Program-made: the position numbers and the translations under genes
In this document: one piece after another, positions 24,520 to 34,389 of the stretch
Numbering within the stretch: position 1 is the first letter of the stretch
Layout: each line of letters begins with the position of its first letter
The notes under the pieces: model-generated
The model's input: only the letters and a program-made list of their open reading frames with translations
Databases searched by the model: none
What the model was told of the DNA's origin: nothing
From: Quercus robur
Taxonomy: Eukaryota > Streptophyta > Magnoliopsida > Fagales > Fagaceae
Direction of reading: 5' to 3'
DNA: 64,000 nucleotides
Assembly (NCBI RefSeq): GCF_932294415.1
Contig: NC_065538.1
Coordinates: 16,139,830 to 16,203,829 of the forward strand

Positions 24520-27500
24520 AAGCACTTGCTGCCATTACCATTGCTGACAGCCAAAACTCTGAGTGGTTCTCGAACATCGGTGCTACTAATCACATCACAG
24601 GAAACCCAAGTAATCTCCATTCTTTGTCACCTTATACTGGTTTAGAAGGAGTAATGGTTGGAAATGGAGATGTTTTACAGATCACTCATATTGGACAAGC
24701 AAACATTCAGTCTGGTAACAATTCTCTACAACTCAATGATGTGCTATTAGTTCCTAATATAAAGAAAGATTTAATATCTGTAGGTAAACATACATCTGAC
24801 CTTCCACTTAAATTTGAATTTGATGGAGATGGTTTTGTGATCAAGGACAGGTTAACCAACAGAATAGTAGCAAGGGGAACTAAGAAGGATGGGTTGTATG
24901 CACTTGCTGGAGAGTCAAAGGATGGTTTCAATACTGCAATATTCTTTTCTTCTTGATTCAAACGTGTTGACAATGAATGTTGGCATCAACACTTGGGTCA
25001 TCCTCATCAAAGGGTTGTAGATCATCTTCGTATCAAGAAATTTCTCTCTTGATCTTAAAAATAAGTTTTCTACCATATGTGCTAGTTGTCAAATGGGAAA
25101 GTTGTGTAGATTTCCTTTCTTATCTGTTGAACATGAAATAAAAACCCCATTCCATAAGATTCATTGTGATCTATGGGGACTAGCCCTAGTGAGGTCTCGA
25201 GAACAATTTTGATTTTATGCAATTTTCATTGATGACTATAGACATTTCACTTGGTTCTATCCTATGCGCAAGAAATCTAATTTAACTAATTGCTTTGATC
25301 ATTTTCATAAGTATATAAGTTGTCATTTCAATGCCAATATTCATATCTTCCAAAGTGATGAGGGAGGAGAATTTGCAAGTGGAGAGTTTAGTAGAAAATT
25401 AGTTACTCTTGGTATTCCTCATCAATTTGTTTGTCCAAAAACACCTGAGCAAAATGGTATTGCTGAACGTAAGCATCATAACATCATAGAATTAAGCCTC
25501 ACAATGATGTTCCATGCACACTTATCACCTGGGTTTTGGATTGAGTGTTTTTCCACTGTAGTATACTTGATCAATCGTCTACCTTCACCAACACTTGGTA
25601 TGGACTCTCCTTTCTCAAAGCTTTATGGAAAACAACCTGACCATTCATCACTTCATGTGTTAGGTTGTAAATGCTTCCCATATCTTGGAGATCATAGGAG
25701 CAACAAATTGGAACCCAAGTCTCTCCCTTGTGTATTCATTGGATGTAACACCAAGCACAAAGGATACAAATGCTTTTATCCACCCACTGGCTGAATTTAC
25801 ATCTCTCGCCATGTTGTGTTTGATGAGAACCACCCCAACACAACTACATGACGGTAATCCAATTGAAGGGGAACTTAGTACATTTTCAAATTGGGAAGCA
25901 TCTTCATTATTACCAACAGAATTGACTAATGCTCTTCATATTTCAGGTTTTGCACCACCAACCATTTCTCACATGGACCGTCACCAAGACTCAATTGAAA
26001 CACCTCATGTTCAGCCCCCTACAACTGAAGCTGAATTAAATCAACAAAGCTTAGTTCCACCCTCTATCAGCACTCCATCTATAGAAAAAAGCGACCTCCA
26101 ATCAGAGTTATATGTTCCAGTTCCAAATGGTCATTCCATGGTGACTCGCTCCAAACGAGGGATTCAATGTCCCAATCCCAAGTATCTTGGCCTTAACACA
26201 GTACAAGTTCCACTAATCATACCTACTGAACCAAGGTTAATTACATCTGCCAAGAAACACCCTGGATGGTCTGCTGCTATGGATGAAGAACTTGCTGCCT
26301 TGCACACCAATCATACATGGACTTTAGTACCTCATTGCCCGAATATGAATGTCATTGGGTGTAAATGGGTATACAAAGCTAAATTGACAGTAGATGACTC
26401 CCTTGAACGTCTCAAAGTAAGGCTGGTGGCTAAGGGGTTTAACCAAGTTGAATCAGTTGATGGTATTGATTTTGCAGAAACATTCTCTCCTGTGATCAAA
26501 CTTGCTAGCATATGCCTTGTTCTCACAATGGCAATTGTCAAAGGTTGGAATATTAGGCAACTTGATGTAAAAAACACATTTCTTCATGGTTCTCTTTCCA
26601 CACTAGATTATATGCAACAACCTCCAGGATATATTGATCCTAAATATACAACTCATGTTTGCCAACTCAGTCGTGCTTTGTATGGACTTAAACAAGCTCC
26701 TTGAGCTTGGTTTGATTGACTCGGTACATTTCTCCTTAACCTTGGATTTTATTCCAGCATCTCTGATCCCAGCATGTTCATTTGTCACTCATAACATGAC
26801 GTCCTTATATTACTCCTCTATGTTGATGATATGGTGATCACTAGTAATGATGCCAATCGCATCAATTGGCTCATTACTAAACGTGGTCAGGAATTCTCCA
26901 TCAAAGACTTGGGGTTCCTTCACCATCTCCTTCGTATTGAAGTTCACCGTCGTCAGCATGTCCTCTTTCTTTGCCAACAACGATATGCTGAGGAAATTCT
27001 TAGTCGTGCCTCTATGAAGTCATGCAAACCAATCTCTACTCCCATGCCTGAAAAAGGACGACACTTATCAGTTACAATGATGCTATATCTTGATCTATCT
27101 CAATATAGAAGCATAGTGGGAGCTCTTCAGTACTTAACATTCACCAAACCAGACCTTTCCTTTAGTGTCAACTTTGCCTACCAATTCATGCATGCTCCTA
27201 CTATAGGTCATTACAAGATGGTCAAACGCATTCTTTGCTATGTTCGTGGCACCACTACCTTTGGGATAAACATTCATAAATCAAGCACCCTTGACTTGTA
27301 TGGATTCTCTGATGCAGATTGGGCTGGCTGCCTAATCACTAGGCGATACACAATTGATTTTTGTACCTTTCTAGGTGGCAATTGCATTTCTTGGAGTGCC
27401 AAGAAACAATTCACAGTAGCCCGCTCGAGTGCTGAACCTGAATATCGAGCTATGGCCTCCATTGCAGCATAATTAACTTGGCTATCCTTCATTCTTCTAG

Positions 27501-27780
27501 ATCTTGGTATCCCATTGCCATGCCCTCCTATCTTACATTGTGATAATCTCAGTGCATTATACATGACTATGAATCCTGTCTTCCATGGTTGAACAAAGCA
27601 CATTGATTAGATTATCACTACGTACGTGAAAGAATGGCTCTTGATGCTCTTGAAACTTGTTTTGTTCCTTCCAAACACCAACTGGCAAACATTTTCACCA
27701 AGCCCCTATCCAAGGCATTATTTCTTGATTTAAGACTCAAACTGGGCCTTGTGTTTGACCCTTTTCATAGTTTGCGGGGG
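24520..27780 (+). pseudogene. Copia pol remnant (protease, integrase, RT, RNase H)
   Basis: The protease site is decayed (NIGATNHIT in place of the usual D-T-G-A core). A GAG-pre-integrase patch (CWHQHLGHPHQ) follows. The integrase has SDEGGEF, PEQNGIAERKHH and YLINRLPSPTLG. The RT has HPGWSAAMDEELAALH, RLVAKGFNQVESVDGIDF and LDVKNTFLHG, with the active-site region near 26815-26840 in a shifted frame. The RNase H has GFSDADWAGC and KHQLANIFTKPLS. In-frame stops occur after PPTG, after LKQAP and after SIAA, and there is at least one frameshift near 25790. It cannot encode a full polyprotein. Confidence 0.9.
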
Positions 27781-27782
27781 AG

Positions 27783-28057
27783 TGAAAACATAACAGATAC
27801 GGAATTTACAACAAAGTCAACATCAGCAGATTTGGAAAGGTACTGATATGGAAGCTACTGCAGAATCTGCTCCAACAGATTTGGAAAGCTTCTGAATCAA
27901 CTCTTCTCTGCATCATATCTTTCACAATTCCAGCCGCTAACAATGGAATATAACAGCTACTGTGTATTAAATTCTCACTGATTCAGCATGACAGCATGTA
28001 TTTCACCCACTGATTCAGCATGTATTTCACCTATATATGTAAACTCATTTGTCTTTA
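27783..28057 (+). repeat. 3' LTR of the copia element
   Basis: It starts with TGAAAACATAAC just after the polypurine tract and ends GTCTTTA, as the 5' LTR does. It lacks about 35 bp near the end that the 5' copy retains, and it has a small ATGACAGC insertion. Confidence 0.8.
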
Positions 28058-28319
28058 GATTAGAGGAGTAGGATAAGGCTACTATTATGGGATTTGTTTT
28101 GGAATTTATTTGCTCATGCAAGCTCAATAAGACATGGGTTCACTTGAATCTTCTTAAAGGAAAGAGTCTTTTTTTTTTTTTTTTTGGTTTCCCACCGTGT
28201 TTTCTCAAAACTTTCAACCAAAGATTAATCACTGTTCACGACGGGTGGGCCCATAGTAAGGTAAATCGCTGATCTAGAGAGTTTTTTCAAAGTGCTGGTG
28301 CCTAGACTTAAACTAGGGA

Positions 28320-28380
28320 GCTCCTAGTCAAACCCAAGATAGCCACTTTGAGACCAAGTGCCCAACCACTTGGCCAAACC
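28320..28380 (-). repeat. tRNA-derived SINE-like promoter remnant
   Basis: On the - strand TGGCCAAGTGG (28376-28366) fits a pol III A box, and GGGTTTGACTAGG (28335-28323) is a weaker B box. Spacing is tRNA-like but the clover-leaf is not preserved. Full SINE limits were not found. Confidence 0.35.
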
Positions 28381-28447
28381 CATTAGGGTAGTCACTATTC
28401 CCTCATATTACTCTTGGTCTTTGAGGAAGATTTTGAAATCAAGAGAA

Positions 28448-28853
28448 ATGACAAGCAAAATTTGCCAAACAATACAAATTCCGAAATATTTCAGCCGGAT
28501 AGCACGCGTTCAAACTTATTTAGTAAGTTGGACTCTTTTTGGAAGTCGATTTTAGTAAACTCGACTTCCAGGCAAATTCAACCCCTCATCCAGCAAGTAA
28601 ATAAGTTTGATTTGTACTGCACCTGGAAATCGAGTTCAACATACTCGACTTTCAGTGGAAATTGAGTTTGTTAAACTCGACTTTCAGGTGTTCTACACTT
28701 TTGCAGAACTGATTTTTTGTAGGAAGTCGAGTTTGTTAAAATCGACTTCCAAAAAGAGTCCAACTTACTAATTAAGTTTGAATGCATGCCATCCGCCTAA
28801 TTTTTTCCTGAAAATATACTATTTAGCAAATTTTGCCGAAATAACAAGGGTAG
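28448..28853. mobile_element. Foldback element with TCGA-rich palindromic repeats
   Basis: Inverted arms of about 110 bp are visible (GCAAAATTTGCC on the left, AGCAAATTTTGCC on the right; AGTAAGTTGGACTCTTTTTG against its complement). The interior repeats AGTCGAGTTTGTTAAACTCGACTT-like palindromes (shown in pieces as GAGTTTGTTAAACTCGACTT). No coding capacity was seen and the target duplication is unresolved. Confidence 0.6.
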
Positions 28854-28859
28854 TCATCA

Positions 28860-30040
28860 AGTTCATGGTACGTTTAGGTGGCGGAACTGTCTCCCTTGGC
28901 ATGACTATTGGCATCTAAATGACACTGTTGAGTTTGTTCCTTCAATATGGCTATTAGGTAGTGTATGATGCGTTTTTCTTGGAAAATTTAGGTGGAATTG
29001 TCTCCCTTGGAAAATTTATTATTATTTTCCTTTAATAATGTGTTTTTCTTGTTTACTTTACTCACATATGACATAATTTTCTTCATTAATATTTCTTTAC
29101 TTATAGTTGACATGTTATATATTTATATTATGTAATGAAGATATTAAGAATGTGCATTACTTGATTTTGAGATATATATATATATATATATAAAAGCATA
29201 ATTTGTTTTAATAGTTATATCGAAATGGTATATTGAAATAGGCTGTTATCAAAATATTTCGTTCTTATGTACAAACCGAAATGGAGGAAGGATTAATCTA
29301 TGAAGGTCATACTTAAGAAAATTAGACCAGAGATCAAAACTAGAATAGAAAGTGGTGGTCAATTTTGTAACTCTATACAAGACAAGGCTCTTCCTTGCTT
29401 TTGATTTGGGTAGAGTCCTCTGAGATTATTATTATTATTATTATTATTATTATGTCTTTTATAGACTTTTATTGCTGGTTCTCTGTGGATTCTCTACTTC
29501 AATAATTCTTTTTTTAGTATTATTTTAAAATATTTATAATGAGATGCTCGATCATTCAACAAAAATATATATGAGAACTATAAAACGAAATCGAAAAGGG
29601 GGGACACATTTATAAAACCTGTTTTCTCAAGACTTTTATTTTGATTCTTCATAATTTAATTCATGATGTAAATTTTATAATAGCAACTGGTAAGGGTACT
29701 TATCAATTCTTCAAGTCTTGATTTTGACTTTAATTTAAAATATGAAAACAGCCAAAGCTTAAGCTTATCGACAGCTCAAATGCCCTTGAAAGTTGAAAAG
29801 TTTAAACTATAAAATAGAAATCAAAACTTCAGTCAAGTCAAAAGAAGAAAATATTGAATATAGCGGAAGTCCATTAATTCACTCCATTAATTGTATACAA
29901 TTCAAGAAGATGACATTGCAAAATGTTACAAAGAATTCATCCATTCATCCCACGAATAATCAACCATTACATTCAAAATATGCGGCATTTCCCATACCAA
30001 TCTAGTTAAAATGTGTTTCTAAAAAACTAAAACCCCACAC
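28860..30040. other. Gene-free AT-rich stretch upstream of the peptide gene
   Basis: It includes a TA repeat (about 29174-29191) and a TTA/ATT trinucleotide repeat (about 29427-29452). The small ORF at 29793-30005 resembles nothing known to me. Confidence 0.6.
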
Positions 30041-30048
30041 AAATGTTT

Positions 30049-30056
30049 TATATATA
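30049..30056 (+). promoter_or_regulatory. TATA box of the cysteine-rich peptide gene
   Basis: TATATATA lies 58-65 bp before the ATG at 30114, leaving a leader of about 30 bases after a typical start site. Confidence 0.6.
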
Positions 30057-30113
30057 GTGTTCACCCTACACCATATTTTGTTCATCTTAGCAAATATATC
30101 TTTCTTATAAGCA

Positions 30114-30249
30114 ATGGCAGCTAAGGCTTTGAGTTCTAGTTTGGTGACCCTTCTCATATTTGCCATCATCTTTTCCCCGATATCAACATGTGATGCTGTT
30201 AGGTTTACTCAACGAGGTGTATATATATAAATAATTCATCACCAATGTT

Positions 30250-30294
<45 letters not shown>

Positions 30295-30466
30295 TACTCT
30301 TACTAATCGGGACAAGATTTTAAGTTTGATTTTTATTTTTGTTTTGCTTGCAGCTTCGGGACCAATATGTCCTGCTTGTGTTTGTTGCACACCTGCACCA
30401 CCTGGCTCTTGTTGTCAGTGTTGCACAACTCCTATTGAAACTCAGTCTGAGAATGGGACTCCATGA
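30114..30466 (+). CDS. Small secreted cysteine-rich peptide, two exons
   Basis: Exons 30114-30216 and 30354-30466 join at a GT-AG intron in phase 1 to give 71 residues. Residues 1-28 look like a signal peptide: a short basic start, a hydrophobic core (LVTLLIFAIIF), then SPISTCDA before a likely cleavage. The mature part has eight cysteines (C40, C43, C45, C46, C54, C55, C57, C58) in two near-mirror clusters, CPACVCC and CCQCC, joined by TPAPPGS. It ends in a short acidic/polar tail. The ATG is the first after a TATA box, and an AATAAA lies in the 3' region near 30511. I cannot name the family or a function. The Cys pattern could suit metal binding, disulfide folding or lipid modification. The intron holds a TA/TG microsatellite (about 30248-30293). 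Confidence 0.75.
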
Positions 30467-30479
30467 TACTATTTACATA

Positions 30480-31250
30480 TTTCAGGACTCCATGAGAGCC
30501 ACATTTCAAGAATAAAAGTTGTTTGTACAATGGTGATCTATTTTCAATGTTTTATTATGTTGTAATAATTTGATACCAAATATATCAACGTTTTAATTAT
30601 GAATTACTGCAATTGAATATTGTTCATTTATTTTGGCTATAAGAGATGGAAACTCTGTTGTCCATGCTCATGCAAAGTTTGCTACTGTGATTAGGTCTAG
30701 TTTGTGTTGTAACAAATTGTCCCTCCTTCCTTTTTTGGAGGTGTATGTGTGGTGGTTGAATGTTTCCTGTGCTTCTGTATAATGAAGTTATGACTTATGA
30801 CCTAAAAAAAGTGTCACTGTATTGTAAGTTGCTTCCAAATATATCAATCTTTGTGTGATATTCTAATTCTATTATTCGTTTCACAAGGAGCTGATAGCAG
30901 ATTTTCAATAATAAAAGTAGTATCTGTAATTTGTTACTAAGTTACACTATGTTAGTATGTTGTGATTCGGAGTTTCTCATCATGGATCTATGTTGCTTTT
31001 TACCAAATATATAATTTTTTTTTTGCGATACATGTATAAACTTACAATTATTGCTTATGCATTTAATTTGTTACGTATACATTACTATTCATTTGACAAA
31101 GAGGACTAGTGAACTTAATTACTTTAGTAGCTGTGTGTGATGGGCTTGGATATGCAAATTTGGATTTTTTATTGGGCTTTAGTTGGGGTGTTCATTAAGT
31201 CAAAGGTGCGTGTGGGTTGTCTAGGTTTATCTTACACGTGAAAGATGCTT
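30480..31250. other. 3' flank of the peptide gene
   Basis: No ORF was recognised. AATAAAAGT(T/A)GT and ACCAAATATAT(C/A)-type phrases occur at 30511-30590 and again, diverged, around 30909-31012. This suggests an old local duplication of the 3' UTR. Confidence 0.45.
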
Positions 31251-31251
31251 A

Positions 31252-32483
31252 GAGCATTTGCAGTAGTGGAGCTAAAAAGCTATAATGCTATTTTAGCTCC
31301 ACTAATATAGCAAAAGAGGCTTGCAGCAGTGGAGCCATACCAAAAAAATTTAGCTGATTTGCTACAGTGCACATCTATCTATAGATGTGCACTGTAGCAC
31401 TCATCTATAAAAAAAAAAAAATTTTTAATTCAACACCGGATTAAAATAATAAAAACACACTTTACTTTTTTCATTCTTTCATCCTCTCTCCGTGCACTCT
31501 GTTTTTCATTCTCTCTCCGTGCACTCTGTTCTCTCAAGCTCTCATCTCTCTCAAGCTCTCATCTCCAAGCCAACTTCACGCCGTCGCCGTCGCCGTCTCA
31601 GCCGAGCCTACGCCGTCGCAGTCTCAGCCCACGCCGTCGCCGTCGCTCCTTACCACCATTCTTCCTTTGTTCAACCTCACGCCTCCTTCACCAGCCTCTC
31701 GTTCACGTCCTCGCCTTCGGCGAACGACACCAAAGGGCACCGCAGGAACACGAACCGGCTAAACGGCGTCGTACTGGTGAAGAAAATCCACTCCCCGACA
31801 TCGGAATCGCCTCGATGTCTGAGCCGATCCTTGGAGTGGCGGTGGAGAGCGAAACCGCCGGCGTAACCGAGCGCCGGAGCGATGAATCCAAGGAATTGAA
31901 GGAAGGGAACCGAGAAACTAGGGATTGGAAGAGGTCTTCGAACTCGAACTGGGAACAACGGAGGAGCGAACTATTGTCGTTTGCTTGAGCCTTGATTTGG
32001 GTTTTGTTTGTTTTGTTTTTTTTTTTTTTTTTTTTTTTTATCTGCTGTGGACTGCTGCTGGTGGTGGTGGTGGTGGTGGTGGTGGTTGAGGATGTTTGTG
32101 TTGAGTGGTGGTGGTGGAGGATGTTTGTGCTGTATCGTCGTTTGCTTGAGCCTTGATTTGGGTTTTGTTTTTTTTTTTTTTTTTATTTATCTGCTGTGGA
32201 CTGGTGGTGGTGGTGGTGGTGGTGGTTGAGGATGTTTGTGTTGAGTGGTGGTGGTGGAGGATGTTTGTGCTGTGTGGTGGTGGTGATATATTATTTTATT
32301 ATTGTAAAAATATTATTATTTTATTAGAGTAGAAATATTATTTTATTGTGATGAATATATTATTTTATTGTGTTGAAAGCTAAAATAGATCCACTGCTGT
32401 AGTATGTGTGTAGGTAAAATAGATAAAGTAACTTTTGGTAGAGCTAAATTGCTAAAAATTTAGCTCCACTGCTGTGGATGCTC
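31252..32483. mobile_element. 1.2-kb Harbinger-like element with GC-rich interior
   Basis: TTA flanks both ends (31249-31251 and 32484-32486). The terminal repeats are inverted: GAGCATTTGCAGTAGTGGAG, and the reverse of the right end, GAGCATCCACAGCAGTGGAG, continuing into GCTAAA. The interior (31480-31985) is GC-rich with many CCGTCGCC repeats, unlike its surroundings, and may be captured host DNA. A 150-bp tandem duplication with GGT runs follows (about 31977-32130 and 32139-32275). No transposase is present. Confidence 0.75.
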
Positions 32484-32767
32484 TTAGGTTTATGTCAAAG
32501 GGAATGAAAAAGATGATCTCATGAGACCATCCTCTCATAACATGTGATCTGCACATGTGACAGGCAAGTCTATGATACTTTTTTGTTTAACCAAAAAGTT
32601 ATTCCAAAGGTCCCTACCATGTTTGAGAGAATTTCATTTCAAATTGATTTGCTTAGTTGGGTCCATCTGCAAGCCCGTGGATAGTGCTTGGGTACTGACC
32701 CAAAGTTCCTTTGCGATCTAGGTTGGGACACACTAGGCCCAATCTCCTTCACTAAATTTCTTTTATT

Positions 32768-32813
32768 AAGGCTTAGTTTGGATTGGGCTGAAAACCAGCG
32801 CGTTCGTGTTTGG

Positions 32814-32851
<38 letters not shown>

Positions 32852-33101
32852 CACGCGTTTTTGAGACTTGCGGCTACTGTTCATGCACTGTTCAATGAAC
32901 AGTAGCTGCAAAGTTTGACTTTTCTAACTTTTTTTTAGTCAATCAGTGCACATCGTGTACTATTCACGGACCCACAAATTTCACTTTTCAGCAACTTTTT
33001 CATTAAAAATGGGTCCCACGGTACTATTCACACATTTAAAAATTATTTTGCTATAGTGTTTTTCAGTTTTCAGTTTTCAGCTGTATCCAAACGGACCTTA
33101 A
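32768..33101. mobile_element. Tourist-like MITE (copy 3)
   Basis: Ends AAGGCTTAGTTTGGATT and ATCCAAACGGACCTTAAG are inverted. The interior shares GGACCCACAAATTTCAC and CACTATTCACACATTTAAA with the 717-1011 copy. It contains a T tract of about 34 (32817-32850) followed by CACGCGTTTTTGAG. The flanking TTA/TAA is compatible with a 3-bp duplication. Confidence 0.7.
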
Positions 33102-33104
33102 GAC

Positions 33105-34380
33105 ATTACTAAAACTACTATAGTTCAATTCCACCAATCTTTCTTCATATACAAATTGAGAAATAGGTTGACTATCTTTCACAAAAAAAGAAAAAGAAAA
33201 AGAAAAGGTTTACTATCATTAACGCTCGGAGCACTAAGTTTTGACTTGTGATTAGACATTGGCACTGATTTCTTACAATTTTGTAATGGAAATTGTAGTG
33301 TAACTAAGGTTATCATTCCACCGAGAAAAGGAAAAAAAAAAAATCAAAAGCACTAATAATATATAGAAAAATATTATTTAAACTAGCACAAATAAAGTTT
33401 GGCAAAATTCAATAATTAAAAACACTAGGGCATTGGGGTTTGTCTATCTATGTCATTAAGCATCCACTACCAATCCAATTTTAGTACACAATTGGATAAG
33501 TAAACACATAAACTATTTGATTGGAAAATTTAGAAGTAAACTTGATTAATAAAACACTCTTTAGTTGATTATATTCATCAATTGTTCCAATGATTTAGTC
33601 TAGAAAATAATAGTTTTGCTAGAAAAACTCAAGAACATTGCATACCCTAGAGGCAATACTATGGCAAAAGTAATATCTAATAAGATTACCACATTTTGCT
33701 AGAGAGATTATAAAACCCTATTCTAACAATAAGAAAATTGAAGAATATACTTATGTAAGAATTAGAGATTAAATATCATTCTAACAAAACAATTATTAAA
33801 AGAGAACAATTGATTTCAATAATCAAAACGTTATAGACATGCTTGGATTGATAAGTGAACAACTTATAAGATTGGGGATTCACCCCCAACCCTAACTTAG
33901 GTTCTTAATTAAGCTTCCATAGAAAATAAAAACTCTCAAAAATTGATAAAAAATAAGGTTTTCTAGTAGGCAATAACGTGGCTACCCTTGTATCCTTTTA
34001 ATATTTATAACTTTCAAAACCCTAAAACCCATGCTTCCCAAAAAGAGAAAACAAATGTCAATTCCCCCTTTTTAGCAATGGGTCAAGTTCCATGTCCGTA
34101 TGTTTCTGGTCTGTGTTTATCACATAGTACGACACAGTTTTGCTTTCTTCTCTTAAATCTTGCCTATTGTGCTACATTTTTAATCATCTTTGAACAAAGG
34201 CTATAGTGCTACACTCTAGTTTAGCTTATTATATTCAACAGTTTTGATAAATAAGAAAAGAAACTAGTAACATAAACATTCACATGAGTATGTTCTTCTT
34301 GAATACCTATTATGGAGGTCCAATGACAAGCCCAAGTTGATTTTAGTCTAGGTCCTTGGGGGTCAAGACTAAAAGACATA
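33105..34380. other. Unassigned AT-rich region
   Basis: No protein-like ORF or transposon end was recognised. The composition and phrases such as GGGGATTCACCCCCAACCC would suit an old LTR fragment, but there is no supporting structure. Confidence 0.4.
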
Positions 34381-34389
34381 AAATAAAGG

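Larger units (their letters stand above)
23397..28057 (+). mobile_element. Degenerate Ty1/copia retrotransposon
   Basis: It has two LTRs, a tRNA-Met-type primer site (TGGTATCAGAGC), gag, protease, integrase, RT and RNase H in copia order, and a polypurine tract (GCGGGGGAG at 27774-27782). It sits inside the older LINE. GATTA occurs at 23392-23396 and at 28058-28062, a likely 5-bp target duplication. On that reading the first ~10 bases of the 5' LTR, still seen in the 3' LTR as TGAAAACATA, are lost. Many stops and frameshifts mark it as inactive. Confidence 0.9.
21718..28170 (+). pseudogene. Old L1-type LINE remnant, split by a MITE and a copia element
   Basis: Degenerate non-LTR retrotransposon coding sequence runs left to right. 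A linker resembling the endonuclease-RT spacer comes first (KLYNKLKALKGTLKEKNK). RT fragments follow (VIYKCITTI-NKLKPSLNEVIGK, PGRNIT, and CTLKIDIMKECDSAELDFIL, in which the usual LKxDxxKAYD is altered). Thumb-region sequence follows that. The RT tail continues past two insertions: IKWDL-KPKYKGGLRE just before 23397, then IMGF-WVHLNLLKGKS after 28058. Stops and frameshifts are frequent, so nothing is translated. No polyA or target duplication was found. The end at about 28170 is where a T tract begins and similarity is lost. Confidence 0.75.

Noticed and set aside
32008-32229. ORF with poly-Phe and poly-Trp runs
   Set aside because: It is translation of T and GGT repeats within the Harbinger-like element.
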